Source: Chloroflexota bacterium
GTDB lineage: Bacteria > Chloroflexota > Anaerolineae > Anaerolineales > Villigracilaceae
DNA: 64,000 bases
Direction of reading: 5' to 3'
Assembly: GCA_023459215.1 (NCBI GenBank)
Contig: JAEWVF010000018.1
Location: 70,243-134,242 of the forward strand
Shown in pieces: positions 57,352-64,000 of the stretch (positions within the stretch are counted from its first letter, which is position 1; each line of letters begins with the position of its first letter). The notes under the pieces were generated by a model that saw nothing but the letters and a program-made list of their open reading frames with translations, did no database searches and had not been told where the DNA came from. The translations under genes were made by a program, and so were the position numbers.

Positions 57352-58683
57352 TCAGGCCAGGAATTTGTTGACGGTAGCGGTGTTCAACCAGCGGCTGATG
57401 ATGCGCCCTTGTTCGGGCATGTGTTGGTCAATGGCTTCGGCAAATGTTTTCAGGTAGTCAACAACCACCTGCGCCGGCATCCGGTTGACCTTGATCAGCG
57501 TTTCGAGCCAATCCAATTCCGAATCGATGTAATGCAGGTTGCCCAGGTGCAGGGCGGCAATAATATTGTCGCCCAGGAACTGATTGGCATTGGAAATGTG
57601 CTCGGGGTTGGCGCTGAAAGGCCGCAGGCGTTCGTTGACGGCATTTTCGATCAATGGCCGTTTAATCACGAAGCTTTTCAGGGTTTGCACATATTCGGTC
57701 GGCAGCGGAGCGATTTTGGGCGTTTCCGGGCGGCTGGCCAGCAGCATTTCAATTTTTTCGATGCCCGCTTCCAGTGTATCGCCCAGGTAATGACCGGGGA
57801 TGTGAGCTGTCAGGCCGGGCTGCATGATAAATATCCTGCCGCCGTACACCACGGTTGCGCCGTGGGCCGAGAGCAGGCTGGCGGTTTGCTGCAAGCTGGC
57901 GGCGGTGCGCAGTTGTTGTGACGTTAAAACCACCAGGCTGGGTTGGACCGCTGTCAGGGTTTCCTCGAAGCGTTCGGCTGGCACGTTTGAGCCAAGGTAA
58001 ATCACATTCAGTCCGCGGCGGCGCAGCAGGATGGTCAGGAGCAGGCCGCTGAAGTTGTGCCACTCATTCGGTGGGCAACCTACCAGAATGGTGTGCGGCC
58101 GTCCCGGGGCTGGCGAAGCGGCAATCAGCGCATCCAGGCGGCGCATGGCCAGCCCTGAAGCAAAATGCTCCTGCTGAACGCTGGCGCGGTTCTCATACCA
58201 GAGCATCCCAATTTCGGTCAGGCCGCGGGCGAGCAGGTCGACGCAAACGGTTTCAACCGGGTACAGGCTGAACGCCTGGTTCAAGGTTTGTTCGGCGGTT
58301 GTTTCGTTGAAGTTCAGGCAGGCGGCCAGCCATTGGGCGCGCAGCGCATCCAGCCCGGTTTCGGGCGGCAGGTAAATTGCCTGGTTGGCCAGGTTGAAGC
58401 TGGTCGGGCGCGGCCCGGGCATTGTTTCCAACGGATCTTTGCCGTTGACGGCTTGTTCGCGCCACATTTCCACGGCGCGCGAAATCGACAGACCCTCGTT
58501 TTGGCGCGCGATCAGCCATTTGATCAGGGCAATGTCACGTTCCGAGTACAGGCGATGACCGCCTGGTGTGCGCTGCGGATTGGGCAGCCCATAACGGCGT
58601 TCCCAGGCGCGCAAGGTATCTGCGCTTAATCCAGTTTCCTTCAAGACAGCTTTCAGGTTGAAAATCGGGTTCGTGCTCGGCAT
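57352..58683 (-). CDS. carH: CarH/LitR-type B12-dependent light-responsive MerR repressor
   Basis: CarH binds adenosylcobalamin and represses carotenoid and photolyase genes in the dark; light breaks the Co-C bond and releases it from DNA. The 443-residue protein has an N-terminal MerR helix-turn-helix (about 8-75; L-R-A-W-E-R-R-Y-G-L-P-x-P-x-R-T-x-G-x-R-x-Y), a helical B12 cap with W162-x9-E172-H173 exactly as in Thermus CarH, and a B12-binding Rossmann domain with His209 in the position of the lower cobalt ligand (E-W-H-N-F-S-G). It is longer than Thermus CarH by about 150 residues at the C-terminus (from about 300), of unknown role. It heads a minus-strand run with carotenoid and photolyase genes. 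Confidence 0.9.
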   Translation of the reverse strand: MPSTNPIFNLKAVLKETGLSADTLRAWERRYGLPNPQRTPGGHRLYSERDIALIKWLIARQNEGLSISRAVEMWREQAVNGKDPLETMPGPRPTSFNLANQAIYLPPETGLDALRAQWLAACLNFNETTAEQTLNQAFSLYPVETVCVDLLARGLTEIGMLWYENRASVQQEHFASGLAMRRLDALIAASPAPGRPHTILVGCPPNEWHNFSGLLLTILLRRRGLNVIYLGSNVPAERFEETLTAVQPSLVVLTSQQLRTAASLQQTASLLSAHGATVVYGGRIFIMQPGLTAHIPGHYLGDTLEAGIEKIEMLLASRPETPKIAPLPTEYVQTLKSFVIKRPLIENAVNERLRPFSANPEHISNANQFLGDNIIAALHLGNLHYIDSELDWLETLIKVNRMPAQVVVDYLKTFAEAIDQHMPEQGRIISRWLNTATVNKFLA

Positions 58684-58706
58684 AGTTCTTTCAATGGTAC
58701 TCGCGC

Positions 58707-58744
58707 AGGAACAAAAGGCCAGGTGTTTTATGCCTTTTGTTCCT
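58707..58744. repeat. Hairpin between crtI remnant and carH
   Basis: A 13-bp perfect inverted repeat (58707-58719 with 58732-58744), extendable by one pair, spans a 12-base loop in the 74-base gap. No T-run follows, so it is not an ordinary terminator. It may stabilise or attenuate the mRNA, or be a repeat element. Confidence 0.5.
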
Positions 58745-58757
58745 GGCTTGTGAGAAA

Positions 58758-59177
58758 TTAATCCCCGGTCGCGGGCGACAATTTATACCCGGCGACGGTT
58801 AAACCTTTGAATTCTTTCAAAATGCGTTCGGTGGTCAAGCGCGCCGAGAGCAGCACAATTGGCAGGCCGGTGCCGGGATGGGTGGATGCCCCGGCAAAGT
58901 ACATATTCTTGAACTGCGCGTGGCGGTTCTGCGGGCGCAGGAAACCCACCTGCCAGAAGTTGTGGCTCAGGCCAAAAGCGGCGCCTTTTTCAAGGTTAAA
59001 ACGCTCTTTCCATTCCTTTGGCGTGTAGCTAATCTCAAACTTGATGTGTTCGCGCAAATCGCTGATGCCCATTTCCTTTTCAAGGCGGGCAAAAACCGTT
59101 TCACGGGCGCGATTGACCATGCAGAAAAACTTGTTTCCACTGCTCCCGTCAATATTGTTAAGTGCCACTAAGCGCAC
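58758..59177 (-). pseudogene. crtI: Phytoene desaturase CrtI remnant (C-terminal part)
   Basis: Residues about 20-139 of the frame match the C-terminus of bacterial CrtI: R-A-R-E-x-V-F-A-R-L, H-I-K-F-E, Y-T-P-K-E-W, the F-G-L-S-H-N and G-A-S-T-H-P-G-T-G-L-P-I-V-L-L-S-A-R-L motifs. The FAD-binding N-terminal part and about 370 residues are missing. Homology ends near 59118, where AT-rich foreign DNA begins; the 20 residues before it are unrelated filler after an in-frame TAA. Without the nucleotide-binding fold it cannot be a working desaturase; an intact crtI must exist elsewhere if carotenoids are made. Confidence 0.85.
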
Positions 59178-59242
59178 TTTTTATTTTGCGCAGCAATTGA
59201 GACATAAAAATTATAGTTTTTTTATGCTTCTTTGTCAAGATT

Positions 59243-59284
59243 TTGTCGATTTGTTCTTTTAATATCTAGTCAAAACATCGACAA
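59243..59284. promoter_or_regulatory. Inverted TTGTCGAT repeat upstream of the AT-rich membrane gene
   Basis: TTGTCGAT (59243-59250) faces ATCGACAA (59277-59284) across 26 bases, 74 bases before the ATG. It resembles a widely spaced operator. The match is short, so chance is possible. Confidence 0.3.
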
Positions 59285-59357
59285 TTCGAACAAAGAAAAC
59301 CAAAGAAAATATAGTATTATTAATAATGTTTGTTTGAGTGTTTGACGGAGTAATTAA

Positions 59358-60464
59358 ATGGGTAGACTAAGACCAGAAGCTCGAAGGAAATACGAAAAAG
59401 AACTTTTAGCAACAATGGATATTGCTAAAAGCAATGTTCTTTCGTATATGTTAATAGAGAAAATTGCTCACAAATTTAATAAAAAGCCTACATTGTTTAT
59501 GACAACACTGATAAGTTTTTTATTAGCTGTTCTTGTTTTTCTTATTTCTCTCTCTGTAGATTTTATTTTTGGTAAGCCTATAAGCCTTGATCAAATCATT
59601 GGGTTAGCAATATCTGCTTTCCTGGCTGGTGCATTTATCTGGGTTCTAAAAGTCGCGGAAGATATAGCTTTTTTGGGAAACATGAAAGACATTCTGGCTT
59701 TGCCTGCCGAAGAAGACGGTTTTCAAAAACTTAATGATTGGTTTAGGGAAATTTTTCGATTTAAACCTCAATTTATTTGGGCATTGAGTTTTGGTATATG
59801 TTCGGTTATCAGTGCTTGGTTCCTGTTTAGAGGCTTTCATCGTCTAGCTTCTAGTTTTGGTATATATATTGGTGTTTTTATTGTGTTTTTTATTATTGGG
59901 ATTGGAGCACATGCCGCATTATCTTTGCCATCCTTAGTTAAAGTTGCTAGTAAAACTCGCCTAAATCTCTACGCATTTGATCCTGTAAAATCTAGAGCAG
60001 TCAAGATCGCAAACAAAGCGTATGGATTAATAACGCTGGGTACCGGTTTTGTTGCCACTGTTGTTATGATGATGCTGTTTATTCTCAACCCTTGGGGAGA
60101 ACAAAGGACTTTTTGGATCGCAGCCGGATGGCTGGTGATTGTTTGGGGAGTTACTCTATATTCTTTCATTTATCCTCATTATTATGTTACTCAGGGTATT
60201 TTGTTTGAGAAGCAGAATCAACTCGAAATACTAGATCAGCAGATCGAAAAGCTTAGCGAACGCTTGGCTTCTTTGTCTCCAGATGAAATTTCGCGGCTCG
60301 AGAAGTATATTGAATTACGAGAAAAAGTATTTCTGTCAAAAAATACATCTATAGATATTTCTTCTTTTTGGAATTTTATAACATCCATGGTTCTTCCGGC
60401 GGTATCATTTGTTCTTGGCGGTCTAGATGTAATTAAGCAGGCCTTTCCTGAATTATTTATTTAG
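59358..60464 (+). CDS. AT-rich polytopic membrane protein of unknown function
   Basis: The 368-residue protein has about six transmembrane helices (about 48-68, 82-103, 143-163, 165-190, 224-245, 250-272) and a charged C-terminal coiled-coil-like segment (about 280-330) followed by a last hydrophobic stretch. The short basic N-terminus (R-L-R-P-E-A-R-R-K-Y) probably faces the cytoplasm. Codon use is strongly A/T-ending, unlike the host-like neighbours. No family is recognised. It is the only complete gene of the AT-rich insert and is followed by its own terminator. Confidence 0.7.
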   Translation: MGRLRPEARRKYEKELLATMDIAKSNVLSYMLIEKIAHKFNKKPTLFMTTLISFLLAVLVFLISLSVDFIFGKPISLDQIIGLAISAFLAGAFIWVLKVAEDIAFLGNMKDILALPAEEDGFQKLNDWFREIFRFKPQFIWALSFGICSVISAWFLFRGFHRLASSFGIYIGVFIVFFIIGIGAHAALSLPSLVKVASKTRLNLYAFDPVKSRAVKIANKAYGLITLGTGFVATVVMMMLFILNPWGEQRTFWIAAGWLVIVWGVTLYSFIYPHYYVTQGILFEKQNQLEILDQQIEKLSERLASLSPDEISRLEKYIELREKVFLSKNTSIDISSFWNFITSMVLPAVSFVLGGLDVIKQAFPELFI

Positions 60465-60485
60465 TAATCTTGGTTGTGTTTTTGG

Positions 60486-60522
60486 AAGCGGCAGATGGAA
60501 TGATTTCCATCTGCCGCTTTTT
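60486..60522 (+). terminator. Terminator after the AT-rich membrane gene
   Basis: A 15-bp perfect stem (60486-60500 with 60505-60519) with a 4-base loop and T-rich end follows the stop codon at 60464. Confidence 0.88.
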
Positions 60523-60982
60523 GTGTTACCAATAGAGTATGTGTGCAAAACATTGACAAAAACTATAAATCCTGTACAATATGTATACAATACGAAGTTA
60601 TTCATAAAACTTTTATTTTCGAATTAGTAGTTCATGTGGTTTCGAGCGTTTTTTGCGAAGCAAACTCCTGGTAAATGAGCAATACCTATCCTCATAGGGT
60701 AGGCTAGCTGAGCACAGACCTCCTTTCTCATACATTATCACATTTTCATCGGGGAACGACTTCACTATTGACATTTACCAAAATAGGTTAAGTTGGCCCT
60801 ATTCGCTATCTTGTTTATTATGAGCAAGATTGAGATACTTCAACCCTACCAGTGATGTTTTGGATGTTTTTTGCTCAAAAAAGTGCTCTGTTGGGGTCGC
60901 AGACTTAATTAACTTATGTAAACGTCAATAATTAATATGATAATCCTATATACTTCTGGTTTCATTCTTTGCTGGAGGCATA
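60523..60982. other. Gene-free AT-rich region upstream of crtB
   Basis: The region holds the promoter/operator at 60553-60589 and a small hairpin (CCTATCC/GGGTAGG near 60686-60704). No coding frame is supported. A long crtB leader of about 390 bases is implied if the promoter is the one used. Confidence 0.6.
60553..60589 (+). promoter_or_regulatory. Promoter with CarH-type direct-repeat operator
   Basis: TTGACA (60553-60558), 16 bases, TACAAT (60575-60580) form a near-consensus promoter for crtB. TGTACA (60573) and TATACA (60584) are T-N-N-A-C-A words spaced exactly 11 bases apart, the spacing and form of the operator bound by Thermus CarH. The first overlaps the -10 box. Confidence 0.65.
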
Positions 60983-61930
60983 ATGCAAACAACATGGGAA
61001 CACAAGCTTATCTCACTTGCTGGACGCATTCCTCACCCATCCAATCGTCCAGTTTTTTCTTATTGGGCTGGAGATGTTTCTCTACAAAAAGCCTATAACT
61101 TGGCCAGAAAAATTACATCCTATCGCAACAAGTCCTTGTTTATAGTTTCTGGTTTATTTCCTGAAGAAAAACACTCTGCGATTTTTGCTCTTTATGCATT
61201 TTATACTACAATAGATGATATTGTGGATGAAGGCTCGGTTGTTGGCCGCGAGGTGGAATTGGATTACTGGCGCGGGGTTGTCCAGGGGCTGGTCCCGCCG
61301 CGCGCGGGCGACCTGGTAGCCCAGGCCTGGGCGGATACGCGCTCGCGCTATCACATCCCCCCGCGCTATGCCTTGCAGTTGATCGATGGCGTGGCCCGCG
61401 ACCTTACCCAGTCCCGCTACAAAACTTTTGACGACCTGGCGACCTATTGCTATGGAGTCGCCTCGACCGTTGGCTTGATGAGCATGTACATTGTCGGTTT
61501 CAAATCCAATGAAGCGCTGCCTTATGCCATTAAATTGGGCGTGGCCTTGCAGATGACCAATATCCTGCGCGATATTGGCGAAGATTTCCGCAATGGCCGG
61601 GTTTACCTGCCCAAGGATGAGTTGAAAGCCTTTGGCATTAGCGAAGCCGACCTGGCCCGCGGCATTGTCAACGACGCCTGGCGCAACTTCATGCGCTACC
61701 AGATCGATCGCACCCGCAAACTTTACGCCGAAGCCGAAAAAGGCATCGCCTTTCTTGAGCGCGATGGCCAGTTGGCGATTGGCGCCTCGTCCAATTTCTA
61801 CCAGGGTATCCTGGATGTGATCGAGGCCAATGATTATGATGTATTTTCCAAACGCGCCAGTCTCACCGCCTGGGGCAAGGTTAGCCGCATCCCTGCGTTA
61901 TGGTTCAAACTTGCCGCGCTGCCTCAATAG
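60983..61930 (+). CDS. crtB: Phytoene synthase with mosaic composition
   Basis: CrtB joins two geranylgeranyl diphosphates to phytoene, the first carotenoid-specific step. The 315-residue protein is full length: W-E at the start, A-L-Y-A-F with D-D-I-V-D-E (first Asp-rich motif, about 78-83), Y-C-Y-G-V-A-S-T-V-G, and N-I-L-R-D-I-G-E-D (second Asp-rich motif). GGAGG precedes the ATG. The first 85 codons are AT-rich and the rest strongly GC-rich, with the switch at about 61230. The frame and both motifs are continuous over the join. It is divergent from the crtI remnant and carH. Confidence 0.93.
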   Translation: MQTTWEHKLISLAGRIPHPSNRPVFSYWAGDVSLQKAYNLARKITSYRNKSLFIVSGLFPEEKHSAIFALYAFYTTIDDIVDEGSVVGREVELDYWRGVVQGLVPPRAGDLVAQAWADTRSRYHIPPRYALQLIDGVARDLTQSRYKTFDDLATYCYGVASTVGLMSMYIVGFKSNEALPYAIKLGVALQMTNILRDIGEDFRNGRVYLPKDELKAFGISEADLARGIVNDAWRNFMRYQIDRTRKLYAEAEKGIAFLERDGQLAIGASSNFYQGILDVIEANDYDVFSKRASLTAWGKVSRIPALWFKLAALPQ

Positions 61931-61960
61931 CATGCGTACTAGGTGATTTCTCCTTTGGGT

Positions 61961-61976
61961 GAAGGGCTAGCCCTTC
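61961..61976. promoter_or_regulatory. 16-bp perfect palindrome downstream of crtB
   Basis: GAAGGGCT-AGCCCTTC is a perfect palindrome next to the crtB terminator. It may be a protein-binding site or part of the repeat-rich tail. It is not followed by a gene start on either strand at a useful distance. Confidence 0.35.
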
Positions 61977-61978
61977 AG

Positions 61979-62014
61979 CAAGACCCCCGTCGGGCAACGG
62001 GGGTCTTGTCTTTT
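61979..62014 (+). terminator. Terminator of crtB
   Basis: A 12-bp GC-rich stem (61979-61990 with 61997-62008) with loop of six bases is followed by TTGTCTTTT. Confidence 0.85.
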
Positions 62015-62109
62015 AAGCGATAGATATTGAGAAAACGAATTTTACGTATTGGCCCTTCGACTACGCTGAAGAGCGCTCCGCTCAGGGCCTGTGTATCAAA
62101 ATGATTATG

Positions 62110-62583
62110 TTAATCTCTATCGTATTTGCGTTTGCTGTTGCGGTATCTCTCCAGGTCGGGGGTGCTGTTTTCGTATTCTTCGAGCATCAGCGGCGAGGAG
62201 ATGATGAAATCGGCGGTCGAGCGGTTCGAGGCGGTCGGGATGTTGTACAGCACCGCCAGCCGCAGCAAGGCTTTGATGTCTGGGTCGTGCGGCTGGGGTT
62301 CGAGCGGATCCCAGAAGAAAATCAACAGGTCGATGTCGCCGTCCGAGATGGCCGCGCCGATTTGCTGGTCGCCGCCCAACGGTCCGCTCTTGTACTGTGT
62401 AACGGGAACATCCAGCTCGTTCTCGATCAGCGAGCCGGTCGTGCCGGTGCCGAACAGTGAATGCCGCGTGAGCGTGCCGCGATTGAAGCGCGCCCAATCC
62501 AGCAGGTCGGCTTTTTTGTTGTCATGGGCGACCAGCGCGATTCGTTTGCGCTTTTGAATGGTATGCCGGGCTTTGTTCGACAT
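62110..62583 (-). CDS. mgsA: Methylglyoxal synthase
   Basis: This enzyme turns dihydroxyacetone phosphate into methylglyoxal, a bypass of glycolysis when phosphate is short. The 157-residue protein shows I-A-L-V-A-H-D-N-K-K near the N-terminus, G-T-G-T-T-G (phosphate-binding loop), S-G-P-L-G-G-D-Q-Q-I-G with the catalytic Asp, and F-F-W-D-P-L-E-P-Q-P-H-D-P-D. These are diagnostic. ATG 62583 is fixed by AGGAGG; a longer frame adds 23 residues that overlap the hairpin upstream. An identical neighbour context was not found to explain its placement. Confidence 0.95.
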   Translation of the reverse strand: MSNKARHTIQKRKRIALVAHDNKKADLLDWARFNRGTLTRHSLFGTGTTGSLIENELDVPVTQYKSGPLGGDQQIGAAISDGDIDLLIFFWDPLEPQPHDPDIKALLRLAVLYNIPTASNRSTADFIISSPLMLEEYENSTPDLERYRNSKRKYDRD

Positions 62584-62616
62584 CCTGCCTCCTGAAACTT
62601 TGGGGAGAGAAGAAAA

Positions 62617-62649
62617 CCGCCATATCTGGGGATTTTCCAGATATGGCGG
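62617..62649 (-). terminator. Terminator of the LysM/zinc-ribbon gene
   Basis: A 13-bp perfect stem (62617-62629 with 62637-62649) with a 7-base loop lies between the end of the LysM gene and mgsA. On the minus strand it is followed by TTTTCTTCTC. Confidence 0.8.
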
Positions 62650-62674
62650 CAATGTGTATTACCAGAATTTGCGC

Positions 62675-63820
62675 CTATGGCTCAGGGGTTTCTTGCGGGG
62701 CCACACCCTGCCATGAGAAAACGCGTTTATCCGATTGCGCGCCCGCTGGAACCCAGACGGGCTGTCCCTGTTCGTCCGTTCCACTCTGGCGGACGGTGGT
62801 TACCGACCAGCGGATCACATGCGGGGAGTTATCGCGCGGCCTGAAGGAGGACGGCACGATAAATTTGGTATCGGTGACGTACTGTACGATGCGCCGGGTG
62901 CCGTCGGTGACATCTTCGACGATAACCTGGTAGGCTTCGTTTTCGCGCAGGGTGCCGATGGAGGCCCACTGCAGGGTAATCGCATCATTGGCCAGGGTAA
63001 AGGAGGACCCATCCGCGGGCAGGAGCAGGTTGGCAGCCGGGTAGGGCGGCGGGATGGTCGCGGTCGGGGACGGGCCGGGTGTGGCTGCGCGTTCGCACAG
63101 CGGAACGATCAGGTTCATCCCCAGGAAGACCGTATCGGTGCTCAGGCCGTTATAAGATTTGATCGCATCCTGCGGTACCGCATAGTTGGCGGCGATGATC
63201 GAAAGGGTGTCGCCATCCTGGACGGTGTAAATGACTTTGTCGCAGGCTTGCAGGGTGGCCTGGCCGGCTTCGAGGGTCGAAGTGGCCGCCGGAGGCTGGG
63301 TCGGCGTCGGGTAGGGGATTTTGATCTTCTGCCCCACCGACAGGATACAGTTCGCCGACAGGTTGTTTTCCAGGATGATGCTCTGGAAGGAAACATTAAA
63401 CGTGGCCGCCAGGCCCAGACAGGTATCGCCCTGACCGATGGTGTAATCGAAAGGCGGCTGGGTGGTTGAGGTCGGCACCGGGGTCTGGGTGAAAGCGATG
63501 GTCGCGGTCGGGCTGAGGGTCGGGGTTGCGGTAATGGTTGCGGTAACGTCGCTGGCCCCGGCTGGGGTGGTCCCGGTCAGGCGCATGGCGAAGAAAACCA
63601 GCGCGGCGCCGGCCATCAGGAAAAGGGTTAACAGGCCCAGCGCCATCGGCAAACTGAGGGTGATTTCGGGCATCCGCGCGGCCTGTACTTCAGCCGGTTT
63701 TTTCGTTTCGATTGCTGTTGTTAGTTCGGTGCCACACACCAGGCAGCGCGAGGCATTTTCTGCCAGGCGTGTGCCGCAGGTAGGACAAACTTTTGTGGAT
63801 TGGGGAGTATTTTCTGGCAT
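62675..63820 (-). CDS. Zinc-ribbon, double-LysM membrane protein
   Basis: The 381-residue protein has an N-terminal zinc ribbon (C-P-T-C at about 12, C-L-V-C at about 27), one transmembrane helix (about 55-80), a Thr/Pro-rich linker, two LysM domains (about 129-172 and 198-242, each ending G-x-x-I-x-x-P), another Pro/Thr linker, and a C-terminal FN3/Ig-like domain (about 265-340). The cytoplasmic ribbon and extracellular glycan-binding parts suggest a cell-surface anchor. Its -10 box (TATAAT, 63832-63837) lies 11 bases before the ATG. Confidence 0.88.
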   Translation of the reverse strand: MPENTPQSTKVCPTCGTRLAENASRCLVCGTELTTAIETKKPAEVQAARMPEITLSLPMALGLLTLFLMAGAALVFFAMRLTGTTPAGASDVTATITATPTLSPTATIAFTQTPVPTSTTQPPFDYTIGQGDTCLGLAATFNVSFQSIILENNLSANCILSVGQKIKIPYPTPTQPPAATSTLEAGQATLQACDKVIYTVQDGDTLSIIAANYAVPQDAIKSYNGLSTDTVFLGMNLIVPLCERAATPGPSPTATIPPPYPAANLLLPADGSSFTLANDAITLQWASIGTLRENEAYQVIVEDVTDGTRRIVQYVTDTKFIVPSSFRPRDNSPHVIRWSVTTVRQSGTDEQGQPVWVPAGAQSDKRVFSWQGVAPQETPEP

Positions 63821-63905
63821 AACGAAGCGGAATTATACCATGCTGCTACCTGACTGTTTTGCAAAGAATAAATGGGTCTTTGGGAATCTCCGGGATGGGT
63901 ATTTT

Positions 63906-64000
63906 TTGTACACGGAAAACGCGGAAAACACAGAGAAACACGGAAAAATCGTTGTTTAAAAAGCCCTTTCCGTGCGTTTCCGTCAATTCCGTGTGTTCCG
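63906..64000. repeat. Low-complexity CCGTGT-type dispersed repeat (window edge)
   Basis: Repeated words such as ACACGGAAAA, GAAACACGG, CCGTGCGTTTCCGT and CCGTGTGTTCCG fill the final bases. Related to the repeat at 41760. It continues beyond the window. Confidence 0.5.

Larger units (their letters stand above)
59118..61235. other. AT-rich segment replacing part of the carotenoid locus
   Basis: GC drops from about half to near 27-35 percent between the crtI breakpoint (near 59118) and a sharp return inside crtB (near 61235). The segment carries one membrane-protein gene, a terminator, a gene-free stretch with a CarH-type operator, and the first 85 codons of crtB. No integrase, transposase or att-like repeat was found. 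Natural recombination or an assembly chimera are both possible. Confidence 0.7.

Noticed and set aside
58758..59177. Second recoded (TGA) gene in the crtI remnant
   Set aside because: The frame is closed upstream by TAA and the homology stops at a composition change, with no CrtI sequence continuing in any frame.
60523..60982. tRNA, riboswitch or small RNA gene in the AT-rich gap
   Set aside because: Only one 7-bp hairpin was seen; no cloverleaf, B12-box or T-box pattern could be drawn.
59118..61235. Integrative element with integrase or transposase
   Set aside because: No recombinase gene, terminal inverted repeats or target duplications were visible at either edge.

Overview
The window looks like chromosomal DNA of a Chloroflexota bacterium, most likely Anaerolineae. 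This is inferred from gene content, not from a marker-gene tree: very large multi-GAF sensor kinases, LysM/SH3 and TPR proteins with TPT-rich linkers, fused CrtYc-CrtYd lycopene cyclase, a CarH-type B12 photoreceptor, and a coaD plus coiled-coil gene pair. Base composition is moderately GC-rich, with a few clearly AT-rich patches. No rRNA, tRNA, CRISPR array or recognisable transposase was seen.

Layout. 1-3.6 kb: start of an oligopeptidase-like gene, small membrane, DUF971 and SH3-like genes, a PASTA-less Ser/Thr kinase coupled to rpe, and rpmB. 3.7-10.5 kb: Asp23, fatty-acid kinase FakA, DegV/FakB, recG, coaD and a coiled-coil protein. 10.5-13.4 kb: divergent TPR and LysM lipoprotein genes. 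13.4-28.3 kb: one compact co-directional set of ten genes behind a good sigma70 promoter: PATAN/DUF4388 protein, COG2229 small GTPase, alpha/beta hydrolase, V4R hydrocarbon-binding protein, left-handed beta-helix protein, acyl-ACP-reductase-like enzyme, response regulator with degenerate GGDEF, a 2484-residue histidine kinase with about eleven GAF domains, a second response regulator, and a second alpha/beta hydrolase that has lost its nucleophile. This is the best candidate here for an undescribed signalling system, probably linked to lipid or aldehyde chemistry.

28.3-45.3 kb: two cytochrome b561 genes, type II NADH dehydrogenase, a flotillin-like SPFH protein, a CASTOR/POLLUX-type channel, acyl-CoA dehydrogenase with etfBA, small membrane genes, a HAD phosphatase, threonine synthase, an AI-2E transporter and a glycosyltransferase.

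45.3-62 kb: a long minus-strand run that resembles the light-induced carotenoid/photoprotection regulon of Thermus and Myxococcus: PPOX protein, lycopene cyclase, cytochrome P450, acetyltransferase, photolyase, two DICT-domain proteins (one fused to adenylate cyclase), MFS transporter, a peroxiredoxin, DegV, a membrane protein, CarH and a phytoene desaturase remnant; crtB lies divergently. Two points stand out. The peroxiredoxin has an in-frame TGA exactly where the first Cys of its CxxC motif belongs and a stem-loop just downstream, so it is very probably a selenoprotein. And an AT-rich segment of about 2.1 kb has truncated crtI and replaced the 5' third of crtB. 62-64 kb: methylglyoxal synthase and a LysM protein, ending in a dispersed repeat.

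Several genes have a TATAAT-like -10 box exactly six bases before the ATG, which implies leaderless transcripts.
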